From Geminicoccaceae bacterium (GTDB taxonomy: Bacteria > Pseudomonadota > Alphaproteobacteria > Geminicoccales > Geminicoccaceae): a stretch of DNA of 40,087 bases. The notes beneath the pieces are model-generated. The model was not told where the DNA came from and ran no database searches. It saw only the letters and a program-made list of their open reading frames with translations. The stretch spans positions 1 to 40,087 of the forward strand of contig JAGRGG010000029.1 in assembly GCA_020445645.1 (NCBI GenBank), read 5' to 3'. The translations under genes and the position numbers were made by a program. This document shows positions 25,358 through 34,665 of the stretch, one piece after another (the first letter of the stretch is position 1; the number at the start of each line of letters is the position of its first letter).

Positions 25358-25473
25358 GCGGCGCCCGCTCAATTCGAATTTTTGGCATTTATCCCGCTAA
25401 ACAATTCGTTTTTCAAGCTCGTTCGAAGCTGCCATTGTCGTTCCCGCTTCAGGAACGGGGCGGAAAGGGGGTC
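25358..25473. promoter_or_regulatory. divergent LysR/flavin reductase control region
   Basis: This 116-base AT-richer gap holds the perfect palindrome AATTCGAATT (25371-25380) and further TTCG elements (AATTCG, GTTCGAAG) on the flavin-reductase side. LysR proteins bind T-N11-A dyads in such regions. I could not fix -35/-10 boxes with confidence. Confidence 0.45.
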
Positions 25474-26025
25474 ATGATGCGGGAATCCGACGACGCGAAC
25501 GCCTTTTGCGTGCCGCGGGCGAGCTTCATCCGCGCGATGCGGATGGTGGCCAGCAGCGTGACGGTGGTCACGACCGACGGGCCGGCGGGACGGTTCGGCG
25601 CCACGGTCAGCGCCTTCTCATCGGTGTCGGCCGACCCCCCCACGATCCTCGTCTGCCTGCGCGCCGAGAGCCGCATCGCCAAGGCCGTCGCCCGGAACGG
25701 CGGGCTGTGCGTCAACGTGCTCCCCGACGACCGCCAGGACATCGCCGACCGCTTCGCCGGCCTGGACGACCACCGGCTCGCGGACCGCTTCTTCGGCATC
25801 GACTGCCGCGGCGGGCCGGGGAGCCCCCCCGAGATCGACGGCGCCACCGTCTTTTCGGGCCACGTCGAGCAGGCGGTGATGTCGGGCAGCCACCGGATCT
25901 TCATCTGCCGCATCCGCGACGTCCGCGAGAGCGCGGCGAGGCCGCTCGCCTACCTCGACGGCTCCTACCACAACGTCATCCCGCGAGGGGCGTGCGGCGC
26001 CGGCCCCTGCGCCGGGACCGCCTGA
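25474..26025 (+). CDS. flavin reductase family protein
   Basis: The 183-residue protein is of the flavin_Reduct (FMN-binding split-barrel) family: ASSVTVVTTDGPAGRFGATVSAFSSVS near the N-terminus, PPTILVCLRAESRIA, and the C-terminal HRIFICRIRDV and YLDGSYHNV. It reduces FMN with NAD(P)H and supplies FMNH2 to a partner monooxygenase, here most likely the luciferase-like protein two genes downstream. Two ATGs (25474, 25477) follow GGAAAGGGGG. It is the first gene of the catabolic operon. Confidence 0.92.
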   Translation: MMRESDDANAFCVPRASFIRAMRMVASSVTVVTTDGPAGRFGATVSAFSSVSADPPTILVCLRAESRIAKAVARNGGLCVNVLPDDRQDIADRFAGLDDHRLADRFFGIDCRGGPGSPPEIDGATVFSGHVEQAVMSGSHRIFICRIRDVRESAARPLAYLDGSYHNVIPRGACGAGPCAGTA

Positions 26026-26047
26026 AGCGGTGCGAGGAAGAACCGGC

Positions 26048-27541
26048 ATGAGCGACATCAAGACCTACGGGATGCTGATCGACGGCGACTGGGTCGCGGC
26101 CTCCGACGGCGGGGCCTTCGACAGCGTGAACCCGGCGACCGGCGAGGTCTGGTGCCGCGTGCCCGAGGCGACGGCCGAGGACGTGGACCGCGCGGTGAAC
26201 GCCGCCGAGGCCGCGTTCGCCGGCCCCTGGGCGGGCCTGTCGCCCACCGGGCGCGGCCATTGCCTGCGCCGCCTCGCCGACCTTCTGGCCGAACGCTCCG
26301 AGGATCTCGGCCGGATCGAGACCATCGACACCGGCAAGATGTTCAAGGAAACCCGCTGGCAGGCCCGGTACATCTCGGAGTTCTTCCATTTCTACGCCGG
26401 CTGCGCCGACAAGATCCACGGCGAGACGCTGCCCATCGACAAGCCCGACCTGTTCGTCTTCACCCGGCGCGAGCCCCTGGGCGTGGTCGCCGCCGTGGTG
26501 CCGTGGAACTCGCAGCTGTTCCTGTCGGCGGTGAAGATCGGGCCGGCGCTGGCCGCCGGCAACACGGTCGTGCTGAAGGCCTCGGAGTCCGCCTCGGCGG
26601 CGATGCTCGAGTTCGGGCGGCTGGTCGAGGAGGCGGGGATCCCGCCCGGCGTGGTCAACATCGTCACCGGCCACGGCGACCCCTGCGGCCGGGCGCTGAC
26701 CTCGCACCCGAAGGTCGCGCGGGTCTCCTTCACCGGGGGGCCGAACGCCGCGCGGCACGTCCTGACCAACGCCGCCAACAACTTCGCCGAGGTCTCGCTG
26801 GAGCTCGGCGGCAAGTCGCCGTTCATCGTCTTCGACGACGCCGACCTGGAGAGCGCCGTCAACGGCGCGGTCTCGGCCATCTTCGGCGCGGCCGGGCAAA
26901 GCTGCGTCGCCGGATCGCGGCTCCTCGTCCAGGAGGGCGTCGCGGACGCCTTCCTCGCCCGGATGACCGCGCTCGCCGAAGCCATCCGCGTCGGGGACCC
27001 GATGGCCGAAGAGACGGAGATGGGGCCGATCTGCACCGAGGCCCAGCTCGTCGCCATCGAGCGCGAGGTGGCCCACGCCCGGTCCGAAGGCGGCAGGCTG
27101 GTCTGCGGCGGCCGCCGCGTCGCCGGTCTTCCCCCCGGCCTGACCCACGGCCGGTTCTACGCGCCTACCATCATCGACTGCCCGCGCCCCGACCTGCGCA
27201 TCGTCGACACCGAGCTGTTCGGCCCGGTCCTGAGCGTGCTGCGGTTCAGGGACGAGGCCGACGCGGTCCGGCTGGCGAACGACACCGTGCACGGGCTCGG
27301 CGCCGGGATCTTCACCCGCGACGGCGCCCGCGCGCTCCGGATGGCGGCGGCGGTCAAGGCCGGGATCGTCTGGGTCAACACCTACCGCGCCGTGTCGCCG
27401 ATCGCCCCGTTCGGCGGCGTGAAGAACTCCGGCTACGGCCGCGAGAGCGGCCTCCAGGCGGTCTACGACTACACCCGCCCCAAGACGGTCTGGATGAACA
27501 CCTCCGACGAGCCGCTCGGCAGCCAGTTCGTCGCGCGCTGA
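26048..27541 (+). CDS. aldehyde dehydrogenase
   Basis: The 497-residue NAD(P)-dependent aldehyde dehydrogenase has VVPWNSQLFLS, LKASESAS, the catalytic Glu in LELGGKSP, the catalytic Cys in GAAGQSCVAGSR and the C-terminal PFGGVKNSGYGRE. It oxidises an aldehyde intermediate to the acid. ATG 26048 lies 22 bases after the flavin reductase stop; an in-frame GTG at 26030 is less likely. Its place between a reductase and a monooxygenase indicates that it handles an aldehyde released by oxygenation. Confidence 0.95.
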   Translation: MSDIKTYGMLIDGDWVAASDGGAFDSVNPATGEVWCRVPEATAEDVDRAVNAAEAAFAGPWAGLSPTGRGHCLRRLADLLAERSEDLGRIETIDTGKMFKETRWQARYISEFFHFYAGCADKIHGETLPIDKPDLFVFTRREPLGVVAAVVPWNSQLFLSAVKIGPALAAGNTVVLKASESASAAMLEFGRLVEEAGIPPGVVNIVTGHGDPCGRALTSHPKVARVSFTGGPNAARHVLTNAANNFAEVSLELGGKSPFIVFDDADLESAVNGAVSAIFGAAGQSCVAGSRLLVQEGVADAFLARMTALAEAIRVGDPMAEETEMGPICTEAQLVAIEREVAHARSEGGRLVCGGRRVAGLPPGLTHGRFYAPTIIDCPRPDLRIVDTELFGPVLSVLRFRDEADAVRLANDTVHGLGAGIFTRDGARALRMAAAVKAGIVWVNTYRAVSPIAPFGGVKNSGYGRESGLQAVYDYTRPKTVWMNTSDEPLGSQFVAR

Positions 27542-27569
27542 GCCGACGCCCCTTCGACGGGAGAGCAGG

Positions 27570-28634
27570 ATGAAGTTCCACCTCGCCATCAACATGGAGC
27601 GGATCGACGACTCGATCGGCATGGAGGCGGTCGCGCGCCACACGCTGGAGATGGTCCAGATGGCCGACCAAGGCGGGTTCGAGACCGTCTGGGCCGCCGA
27701 GCACCACGCGATGGAGATGACCATCGCGCCGAACCCCTTCCAGCTCCTGACGTGGTGGGGCGACCACACCGACCGCGTCCGCCTCGGCACCGCCGTCGCC
27801 GTCGCCGCCTACTGGACCCCGATCCGGCTGGCGGGGGAGGCGGCGATGACCGACCTCCTGACCGGCGGGCGGCTCGAGTTCGGCATCGGCTCGGGCGCCT
27901 ACCAGCGCGAATTCGACCGGATGCGCCCGGGGCTGAAGCAGTCCGATGCGTGGCGCTACGTGCACGAGATGCTGCCGGCGGTGAAGGCGCTCTGGGCCGG
28001 CGACCACGCGCACGAGGGGGAATTCTGGTCCTTCCCGAAGGCGACCTCGGTGCCGAAGCCGGTGCAAAGGGAGATCCCGATCTGGGTCGCCGCCCGCGCG
28101 CCGATCACCTTCGACTACGCGGTGCAACACGGCTACGACATCATGTCCTGGCCCCTGACCCGCCCGATGGGCGAGGTCGACCTCTACCTCCGGCGCCTCG
28201 CCGACGCGCTGGCGGCCCATCCCGGCAAGAAGCGCCCCCGGATCGCGATGATGCGGCACACGGCGCTCGTGGACCGCCCCGACCAGATCGACGTGCCCGT
28301 CGCGGCCGCGAGGCGCCAGCTCTCCCAGTTCGAGAACCTCTTCAAGAACCTCGACGACGTGGTCAACGGCTTCGCCAGGCAGGTTCCCCTGGAGGCGCTG
28401 GAGAACCGCGCCGAGTACGACCCGAAGACGCTTTCGGAAAACCTGATGTTCGGCACCCCCGACCGGATCGTCGAGCGCCTCAGGGGCTACGAGGAGCGCG
28501 GCGTCGACGCCTTCATCTACTACGCCAGCCTCGGGCTGGGCCACGCCGAGCAGAAGCGCTCGATGGAGCTGTTCTGCAAGGAGGTCATCCCCGCCTTCGC
28601 CCCCGCCCCCGCCCCCGTCGAAGCCGACGCCTGA
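27570..28634 (+). CDS. LLM-class flavin-dependent monooxygenase (luciferase-like)
   Basis: The 354-residue TIM-barrel protein of the bacterial luciferase family has the N-terminal ADQGGFETVWAAEHHAME, then RVRLGTAVAVAAYWTPIRLA, the GGRLEFGIGSGAYQREFDR motif and IPIWVAARAP. It would use FMNH2 from the flavin reductase to oxygenate a C-C, C-N or C-S centre. It lies 28 bases after the aldehyde dehydrogenase with GGGAGAGCAGG before its ATG. The substrate is unknown. Confidence 0.93.
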   Translation: MKFHLAINMERIDDSIGMEAVARHTLEMVQMADQGGFETVWAAEHHAMEMTIAPNPFQLLTWWGDHTDRVRLGTAVAVAAYWTPIRLAGEAAMTDLLTGGRLEFGIGSGAYQREFDRMRPGLKQSDAWRYVHEMLPAVKALWAGDHAHEGEFWSFPKATSVPKPVQREIPIWVAARAPITFDYAVQHGYDIMSWPLTRPMGEVDLYLRRLADALAAHPGKKRPRIAMMRHTALVDRPDQIDVPVAAARRQLSQFENLFKNLDDVVNGFARQVPLEALENRAEYDPKTLSENLMFGTPDRIVERLRGYEERGVDAFIYYASLGLGHAEQKRSMELFCKEVIPAFAPAPAPVEADA

Positions 28635-28645
28635 AAGGCCGCCCG

Positions 28646-29242
28646 ATGCCCGCCCTTGTCCGCCGGACGATCCTCAACGTCCAGACCACGAACGTCGAGG
28701 GCGGCAAGGCCGTCCCGGAGCCGACGAAGCTGATCGCCGCGCTCGCGGTCATCCGCAACCCGTGGTTCGGGCGCGGCTGGGTGGAGGATCTGCGCCCCGA
28801 GATCCGCGAGGTCTGCCCCGAGATCGGGAGGCTGCTGACCGGCATGATCCTCGACGTCACGGGCGACCGGCTGGAGGGCTACGGCAAGGCGAGCGTGGTC
28901 GGCATGGGCGGCGAGATCGAGCACGCCCAGGCGCTGACCCACTCCTTGTGGTTCGGCAACCAGTTCCGTGACGCGGTCAAGGCCAAGACCTATCTGGTCT
29001 TCACCAACACCCGCGGCGTCGCCGGCAGCCCGATCATGATCCCCTTGATGGACAAGGACGACGGCGGGCGCCGCTCGCACTACCAGACCATCCACGTCGC
29101 CGTTCAGGACGCGCCGGCCGAGGACGAGGTCGTCGTCGCCCTCGGCGCGTCGATCGGGGGACACCCCCTGCACCGGATCGGCGACCGCTACGAGGACCTG
29201 CGCGAGATGGGCCGCGACGCCGGCAACCCGGCCGGCGTCTGA
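28646..29242 (+). CDS. DUF1185 'amino acid synthesis' family protein
   Basis: The 198-residue protein matches the PF06684 (AA_synth/DUF1185) pattern: an N-terminal strand (VRRTILNVQTTNVEGG), then AVIRNPWFGRGWVEDL, then YGKASVVGMGGEIEHAQALTH and the C-terminal YQTIHVAVQDAPAEDEVVVA. Structures of this family show a variant of the Bacillus chorismate mutase fold; no reaction is established. Here it sits inside an oxidative catabolic operon next to the monooxygenase, arguing for a hydrolase or isomerase role in degradation rather than in synthesis. Confidence 0.88.
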   Translation: MPALVRRTILNVQTTNVEGGKAVPEPTKLIAALAVIRNPWFGRGWVEDLRPEIREVCPEIGRLLTGMILDVTGDRLEGYGKASVVGMGGEIEHAQALTHSLWFGNQFRDAVKAKTYLVFTNTRGVAGSPIMIPLMDKDDGGRRSHYQTIHVAVQDAPAEDEVVVALGASIGGHPLHRIGDRYEDLREMGRDAGNPAGV

Positions 29243-29245
29243 GCG

Positions 29246-30049
29246 ATGCGCGCGGGCGGCACCGCCTACGACCTCGCGGGGCCGGCCGACGCGCCGGTCC
29301 TCGTCCTCATCCACGGGCTCGGCCTGACGCGCCGGACCTGGGCGGATCACCTGCCGGCCCTGGCCCGCGACCGCCGCGTGCTGAGCTACGACCTCGCCGG
29401 TCACGGCGAGAGCGCCCCGCCCCGCCGGACGCCCAGCCTCGCGGTGCTGTCCGAGCAGCTCCGGGCGCTTCTCGACGCGCTCGGCGTCGACCGCGTCGCG
29501 CTCGTCGGCTTCTCGCTCGGCGGGATGATCAACCGCCGCTTCGCGATGGACCACCCGGACCGCGTCTCGGCGCTGGCCGTCCTGAACTCGCCGCACGAAC
29601 GCACGCCCGAGGCGCAGCGCCAAGTCGAGGCGCGCGCCGCGGCGGGCGGTCCCGCGGCCACGATCGAGGAGACGCTGGAACGCTGGTTCACGCCCGCGTT
29701 CCGCCGGGACCGTCCCGACGCGGTGGACCGGGTCCGTAGCATGGTGCTGGCCAACGACCCGGACACCTACGTCCGCCACAGGCGGGTGCTGGCTTCGGGC
29801 GTCGTCGAGCTGATCCGCCCCGAGCCGCCGATCGCCCTGCCGACCCTCGTCATGACCTGCGAGAACGACGCGGGCAGCACGCCCGCGATGGCCCGCGCCA
29901 TCGCCGCCGAGATCGCGGGCGCCGAGACGATCGTCGTGCCGGGGCTCCGGCACCTCGGCCTCATGGAGCGCCCCGCGCTTTTTACGGACCCGATACGCGG
30001 GTGGCTGGACCGCGTCCTGCGCCCCGAAACCCCCGCCGGGAAGGATTGA
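29246..30049 (+). CDS. alpha/beta hydrolase
   Basis: The 267-residue alpha/beta-hydrolase has the oxyanion region VLIHGLGLTRRTW, the nucleophile elbow GFSLGG, an acid in CENDAGS and the catalytic His in LRHLGLME. It resembles 3-oxoadipate enol-lactonase and RutD-like hydrolases. Only three bases separate it from the DUF1185 gene. It probably opens a lactone, ester or amide formed by the monooxygenase (for instance a Baeyer-Villiger product); that is inference. Confidence 0.9.
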   Translation: MRAGGTAYDLAGPADAPVLVLIHGLGLTRRTWADHLPALARDRRVLSYDLAGHGESAPPRRTPSLAVLSEQLRALLDALGVDRVALVGFSLGGMINRRFAMDHPDRVSALAVLNSPHERTPEAQRQVEARAAAGGPAATIEETLERWFTPAFRRDRPDAVDRVRSMVLANDPDTYVRHRRVLASGVVELIRPEPPIALPTLVMTCENDAGSTPAMARAIAAEIAGAETIVVPGLRHLGLMERPALFTDPIRGWLDRVLRPETPAGKD

Positions 30050-30052
30050 GAC

Positions 30053-31741
30053 ATGCCGCGACTGACGGGCGGGCAGGCCGCCGTGGAGGCGCTGAAGGCG
30101 GAGAAGGTCCGCCACGTCTTCGGCCTCATCGGCTCGGCCACGATGGAGATGTTCGACGCGCTCCACGACGCGCCCGACATCGCCTTCATCGGCGTCCACG
30201 ACGAGCGCACCGGCGCCCACATGGCCGACGGCTACGCCCGGATGAGCGGGGAGGCGGGCGTGGTGCTGGCCGGGCAGAACGGGCCGGGCGCCACCAACCT
30301 CGTGACCGGCCTCGCCCAGGCGGCGGCCGCCTACTCGCCGGTCGTGTCGATCGCGGGGTCGCTCGCCTCGTCGCACGTCTACCGCGACGCCTTCCAGGAG
30401 GTGGACCAGCAGGCGCTGTTCAAGCCGATCACCAAGAAGACGTGGACCGCGACCGGCGCCGACCGGGTGCCCGAGCTGTTCCGCGACGCGTTCCGCGTGG
30501 CGATGACGCCCAGGCGCGGGCCGGTGCAGCTGAACCTGCCGCGCGACGTGCTCTCGGCGACGGTGGACGTTCCCGACTTCCAGCCGCCCGAAGCCTACCG
30601 CACCCGATCCGTCCCCGCGGCCCAGGCCTCGGCGGTCGACGAGGCGGCGGCGATGCTCGCCGAAGCCTCCCGCCCGGTCATCATCGCCGGCGGCGGCATC
30701 AAGAACACCGAGGCGCACGCGCGGGCGCTGGCGCTGGCCGAGGCGCTGAACGCGCCCGTCGTCACCTCCCCCGGCCACGGCGACGCGATCCCCTTCGGCC
30801 ACCCCTTGAACGCGGGCCAGATGGGACCGCGCGGCAACGCCGTCGCCTCGCGCCTCGTGCGGGAGGCCGACGTGATCCTGGCGCTCGGCACGAGGATCGG
30901 CTTCAACGCGACCTTCTACAGCTACGACAACATCAACAGGGACGCCGCGATCATCCAGGTGGAGCTGGAGCCCACCGCGATCGGCCGCTACTTCCCGGTG
31001 GCGCTCGGCATCTGGGCCGACGCGCCCACGGCGGCCCTGCAACTGACCGGGGCGCTGGCGAAACTGAAGCGCCGTGCCGCGGCCGACGCCTGGACCGACG
31101 CCTTCAAGGCGGAGCGCAGCGCCTACCTGGCCAAGCGCGACGCCGAGGCCCGGATGGACGCGGCGCCGATCCACCCGTCGGGCCTGTTCAGGACGCTCCG
31201 CGGGGTGCTGCCGAAGGACGCGGCCGTCACGATGGACGCCGGGACGCTCTGCCTCCAGGCCACCGACGCGCTGAACTACTGGGAGCCGAAGAGCCTGTTC
31301 ACGCCGCTCGACTTCGGGCTCGTCGGCTTCTCCTTCGCCTGCGGGCTCGGCGTGAAGCTCGCCCGCCCGGACCGCCCGGTCGTCAGCCTGATGGGCGACG
31401 GCGGCTTCGGCATGACCGTGTCGGAGCTTTCGACCGCCGTCGACCACGGCATCGACACCGTGACCGTCATCATGAACAACCGCTGCTGGGGGGCGGAGAA
31501 GGCCTACCAGCGCGACTTCTTCGGCGGGCGCTACATCGGCGCCGACGTCTCCAGCCCCGCGTTCGACAAGCTGGCCGAGCTTTACGGCGCCAAGGGCTAC
31601 CGCGCCTCGACGCTGGCCGAAGCGGCCGAGGCGATCGAGGCGGCGCTCGGTTGCGGCGGGCCCGCCGTCGTCGACGTCGCCGTCGACCCGGCCGCCCTCT
31701 ACAGCTTTCGCCGCGACAGCTTCAGGCACAGGGGAGGGTGA
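30053..31741 (+). CDS. thiamine-diphosphate-dependent enzyme (acetolactate synthase/sulfoacetaldehyde acetyltransferase-like)
   Basis: The 562-residue product has all three TPP-enzyme domains. The catalytic Glu is in HDERTGAHMADGYAR, GQNGPGATNLVTGL follows, the central domain contains IIAGGGIKNTEA, and the TPP motif is MGDGGFGMTVSEL...NNRCWGAEK. FGLIGSATMEMFDAL resembles sulfoacetaldehyde acetyltransferase (Xsc), but later regions diverge and it is somewhat shorter than typical Xsc. It cleaves or ligates at a 2-oxo acid or aldehyde. Three bases separate it from the hydrolase and one base from the CMD gene, so it is a late step of the same pathway. Confidence 0.9.
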   Translation: MPRLTGGQAAVEALKAEKVRHVFGLIGSATMEMFDALHDAPDIAFIGVHDERTGAHMADGYARMSGEAGVVLAGQNGPGATNLVTGLAQAAAAYSPVVSIAGSLASSHVYRDAFQEVDQQALFKPITKKTWTATGADRVPELFRDAFRVAMTPRRGPVQLNLPRDVLSATVDVPDFQPPEAYRTRSVPAAQASAVDEAAAMLAEASRPVIIAGGGIKNTEAHARALALAEALNAPVVTSPGHGDAIPFGHPLNAGQMGPRGNAVASRLVREADVILALGTRIGFNATFYSYDNINRDAAIIQVELEPTAIGRYFPVALGIWADAPTAALQLTGALAKLKRRAAADAWTDAFKAERSAYLAKRDAEARMDAAPIHPSGLFRTLRGVLPKDAAVTMDAGTLCLQATDALNYWEPKSLFTPLDFGLVGFSFACGLGVKLARPDRPVVSLMGDGGFGMTVSELSTAVDHGIDTVTVIMNNRCWGAEKAYQRDFFGGRYIGADVSSPAFDKLAELYGAKGYRASTLAEAAEAIEAALGCGGPAVVDVAVDPAALYSFRRDSFRHRGG

Positions 31742-31742
31742 G

Positions 31743-32120
31743 ATGGCGGACGAGACGAAATCCCATCCCGCGACCGCGGCGCAGCGCGCCACCGGCGACT
31801 GGAACCCGATGTGGGACGCGCTGGCCGAGATGGACCCGGACTACCTGGAGGCGTTCCTCGCCTTTCGCGCCGTGCCCCAGACCAGGGGGCCGCTGGAGCG
31901 GAAGTACAAGGAGCTGATCTTCATCGCCATCAACGTCGCCACCACCCACCTCTGGCCCTCGGGCGTGCGGCGGCACATCCAGAACGCGCTGAAGGCCGGC
32001 GCGACGAAGGAGGAGATCCTGGAGGTCATGCAGCTCACCTCGATCATGGGCATCCATTCCCTGTCGCTCGGGGTGCCGATCCTGCAGGAAGAGGTCGAGA
32101 AGCACGCCGCCGGCGCCTGA
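31743..32120 (+). CDS. carboxymuconolactone decarboxylase-like protein without the Cys pair
   Basis: The 125-residue all-helical protein has the CMD/AhpD pattern ([19 protein letters not shown], then [23 protein letters not shown]). Where AhpD-type members carry a CxxC redox pair this one reads [10 protein letters not shown], so it cannot be a peroxidase reductant. It is closer to the decarboxylase-like or gamma-lactone-acting branch. It ends the operon that begins at the flavin reductase; a convergent gene starts 47 bases later. Confidence 0.88.
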   Translation: MADETKSHPATAAQRATGDWNPMWDALAEMDPDYLEAFLAFRAVPQTRGPLERKYKELIFIAINVATTHLWPSGVRRHIQNALKAGATKEEILEVMQLTSIMGIHSLSLGVPILQEEVEKHAAGA

Positions 32121-32167
32121 CCGGGGCCGGCCCGCCCGGGCGAGGGGGCCGACGGGGCGAGGCCGCC

Positions 32168-33100
32168 CTAGACGCGCAGATCGGCGGCGCCGGTGTCGAT
32201 GTAGGGCGCCCAGAAGGCCACGCTCTCGGCGATCTGCGGGATCACCTCGCGGTCGTTCGGCTCGCGCTCCTTGAAGGAGAGTTCGAGGCAGATCTCGTTG
32301 TCCTTCGCCCCGCCCTCGGCGAAGGCCTCGAGCAGCGGCCCGGGCTGGATGCGGCCCCTGGCGTTGAACGCGGCCGTGAAGGGACGGTGCCCGCCCTTGT
32401 CCATGAGCGACTGCTTGATGTGGATGATCGGCGAGACCCGGGGCACCGCCCGCGCCCAGGCGTAGGGGTCGTAGTCGGCGGGGTCGGCGCTGGTCACGTC
32501 GCCGTGGTCGATGTCGGCCATCATCCACATCGGGACGGCCATGTTCGCGGCGGTGAGCCGGTCCTGGAGCTTCAGGCACGCCTCGATCGTCTCGCCGAAC
32601 TCGCGGCCGACGCTCATCGGCTCCCAGAACACGTACTTCAGGCCGGCGGTCCCCGCGTGCTCCGCCACCTCGGCCCAGCAGTCGATGGCAATCCGGATCA
32701 GCGCCTCGCGCCGGTCCGGGTCGTCGAAATCCTTGTAGGTGAAGATGGCGAACTGCGTTCCCACCGCCGCCCCGCCGAGGTCGGCGGTGATGTCGGCGAA
32801 GGTCTTGAACCAGTCCACGTAGTAGCGGCGCACGTCCGCGTCCGGGTGGCCGAAGTGGTTGAGCCGCCCGTAGGGGCCGGTCATCCCGGAGGTCACGCGC
32901 ACGCCGGTGCGCCGCAGGGCGGCCCCCATCCGCCGCGTGAGGCGGCGGATTACCGCTGCCGGCCAGCTCGGGTTGATGAACTCGTGGGTGAGCTGGAGGT
33001 CGCGGAGCCTCAGGTCGCGCGCCACCGTGTCGATCAGGTCGTCGGGGTCGGCGAAGCGGTTCACGAGCGGGTTCGTGTTGAGCGACAGGGTCAGGGACAT
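32168..33100 (-). CDS. sugar phosphate isomerase/epimerase, EryC-like
   Basis: The 310-residue AP-endonuclease-2-like TIM barrel has metal-site style motifs [40 protein letters not shown] and [12 protein letters not shown]. It resembles EryC (L-3-tetrulose-4-phosphate isomerase) of the Brucella erythritol pathway, and the next two genes resemble EryH and EryI, which catalyse the following steps. ATG 33100 gives [16 protein letters not shown]. It is divergent from the EryH-like gene with 253 bases between, in which I see only a weak TTGACG near 33297 as a possible -35. Confidence 0.8.
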   Translation of the reverse strand: MSLTLSLNTNPLVNRFADPDDLIDTVARDLRLRDLQLTHEFINPSWPAAVIRRLTRRMGAALRRTGVRVTSGMTGPYGRLNHFGHPDADVRRYYVDWFKTFADITADLGGAAVGTQFAIFTYKDFDDPDRREALIRIAIDCWAEVAEHAGTAGLKYVFWEPMSVGREFGETIEACLKLQDRLTAANMAVPMWMMADIDHGDVTSADPADYDPYAWARAVPRVSPIIHIKQSLMDKGGHRPFTAAFNARGRIQPGPLLEAFAEGGAKDNEICLELSFKEREPNDREVIPQIAESVAFWAPYIDTGAADLRV

Positions 33101-33353
33101 GGGGCCACTCCGGTCGGGCGATGCTCTTCGGGCGCTCGGGCGGCCTGGAGCGGGCCCACGCCTTCCCCGACTTCGGTTCTTCATGACTCGTTCGCCCGGG
33201 GACCACAACAAGGCGCGGGCGGATCCGTGCGTTCCGCCTCCCCGCCGCGACGGGCCCGAACGGAAGGGCCGCCGCGGGCCGGCCGTTGGATGGCCCTTGA
33301 CGCGGGCGGCGCGCGCTTTGAACATCGTTCGGCCAAACGGGGAAGGGACGGAC

Positions 33354-34124
33354 ATGACCCTGTGGGTCGGCACGAGCTGGAAGATGAACAAGACCCTGGC
33401 CGAGGGCCTCGCCTTCGCCGACGCGCTCGCCCGCTTCGTCCCCGACCTCGACGACCGCGTCCAGCCGTTCGTGATCCCCTCCTTCACCGCGGCGCGCGCG
33501 GTGAAGCGGGCGCTCGCCGCGACGCGGGTGAAGGTCGGCGCCCAGAACATGCACTGGGCCGACGCCGGCGCCTGGACCGGCGAGGTCTCGCCGGTGATGC
33601 TGAAGGACTGCGGGCTCGACCTGGTCGAACTCGGCCACAGCGAGCGCCGCGCGCACTTCGGCGAGACCGACCGCACCGTCGGCTTGAAGGTCGAGGCCGC
33701 CGTGCGCCACGGCCTCGTGCCGCTCATCTGCGTCGGCGAGACGCTGGAGGAGCGCGAATCGGGCCGCGCCGAGGCGGTGCTCACGGCGCAGACCGAGGGC
33801 GCGCTCCGGTTCCTCGACGCGGACCGGCGGGCCGCGCCCATCCTCTTCGCCTACGAGCCGGTCTGGGCGATCGGCGAGAACGGCATCCCCGCCACGTCCG
33901 ACTACGCCGACCGGCAGCAGGCGCTGATCAAGCGGGCCGCCGACGCCGTCCTGCCGGCGGAGCCCCCGGTGCTCTACGGCGGCAGCGTCAACCCTGGCAA
34001 CGCGGCGGAACTGGTCGCCCAACCCCACGTCGACGGGCTCTTCATTGGCCGCTCGGCCTGGACGCCCGAAGGCTACGTCGACATCCTGCGCCGGGCGCAG
34101 GCGGCGATCCGACGCCCGTCTTGA
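33354..34124 (+). CDS. eryH: triose-phosphate isomerase paralogue, EryH (TpiA2)-like
   Basis: The 256-residue TIM-barrel enzyme has the catalytic His in ELGHSERR, the catalytic Glu in AYEPVWAIG and the phosphate loop [11 protein letters not shown]. The N-terminal motif is GTSWKMNKT, with Ser where glycolytic TpiA has Asn (NWKMN), and loop 6 is [10 protein letters not shown]. Both features fit the L-erythrulose-1-phosphate isomerase branch (EryH/LerI). It would convert L-erythrulose-1-phosphate to D-erythrulose-4-phosphate. ATG 33354 follows GGGGAAGGGACG. Confidence 0.85.
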   Translation: MTLWVGTSWKMNKTLAEGLAFADALARFVPDLDDRVQPFVIPSFTAARAVKRALAATRVKVGAQNMHWADAGAWTGEVSPVMLKDCGLDLVELGHSERRAHFGETDRTVGLKVEAAVRHGLVPLICVGETLEERESGRAEAVLTAQTEGALRFLDADRRAAPILFAYEPVWAIGENGIPATSDYADRQQALIKRAADAVLPAEPPVLYGGSVNPGNAAELVAQPHVDGLFIGRSAWTPEGYVDILRRAQAAIRRPS

Positions 34125-34177
34125 TCGCGGCGCCAAAACCGCCATCATCGCCCGAAGCAACGCACCAGGAGGAAGAC

Positions 34178-34633
34178 ATGAAGATCGCGATCGCGGGCGA
34201 CGGCGCCGGCGCCGGCCTCGCCCACACCCTCGCGGAGCACTTAAAGGCCCGCCACGAGGTGGCCGAGCTGAGCGCCCCCCAAAACGACGCGGAGACGTTC
34301 TACGCCCACCTCACCGACCGGGTGGCGAACGCCGTGAAGGACGGCACCTACGACAAGGCGATCCTGGTCTGCGGCACCGGCATCGGCGTCTGCATCTCGG
34401 CCAACAAGGTGCCGGGCATCCGCGCCGCCCTCACCCACGACACCTACTCGGCCGAGCGGGCGGCGCTGTCGAACGACGCGCACATCATCACGATGGGTGC
34501 CCGCGTCATCGGCCCGGAGCTTGCGAAGTCGATCGCCGACGCCTTCCTCGCCCAGACCTTCGACCAAGCGGGCCGGTCGGCCCCGAACGTGAACGCGATC
34601 AGCGAGGTCGAGGCGAAGTACGCCAAGGCGTGA
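34178..34633 (+). CDS. eryI: RpiB/LacAB-family isomerase, EryI-like (D-erythrulose-4-phosphate isomerase)
   Basis: The 151-residue RpiB-type isomerase has [15 protein letters not shown] at the start, the active-site [19 protein letters not shown] and [17 protein letters not shown]. In erythritol users the RpiB paralogue next to the TpiA paralogue makes D-erythrose-4-phosphate, which enters the pentose phosphate route. The ATG lies 53 bases after eryH, with AGGAGGAAG close upstream. The following transketolase remnant would have matched the next step. Confidence 0.85.
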   Translation: MKIAIAGDGAGAGLAHTLAEHLKARHEVAELSAPQNDAETFYAHLTDRVANAVKDGTYDKAILVCGTGIGVCISANKVPGIRAALTHDTYSAERAALSNDAHIITMGARVIGPELAKSIADAFLAQTFDQAGRSAPNVNAISEVEAKYAKA

Positions 34634-34665
34634 CCCCCGCGCCCGCGGCCCGCCCCTCCACGGCC

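Noticed and set aside
30053-31741. Naming the TPP enzyme xsc
   Set aside because: The N-terminal motif is Xsc-like, but later regions diverge, it is shorter than usual, and no phosphate acetyltransferase or sulfite exporter gene is nearby.
25474-32120. Assigning the operon to the Rut pyrimidine pathway
   Set aside because: A flavin reductase, a luciferase-like monooxygenase and a hydrolase are shared in type, but RutB and RutC counterparts are absent and aldehyde dehydrogenase, DUF1185, TPP enzyme and CMD genes are added.
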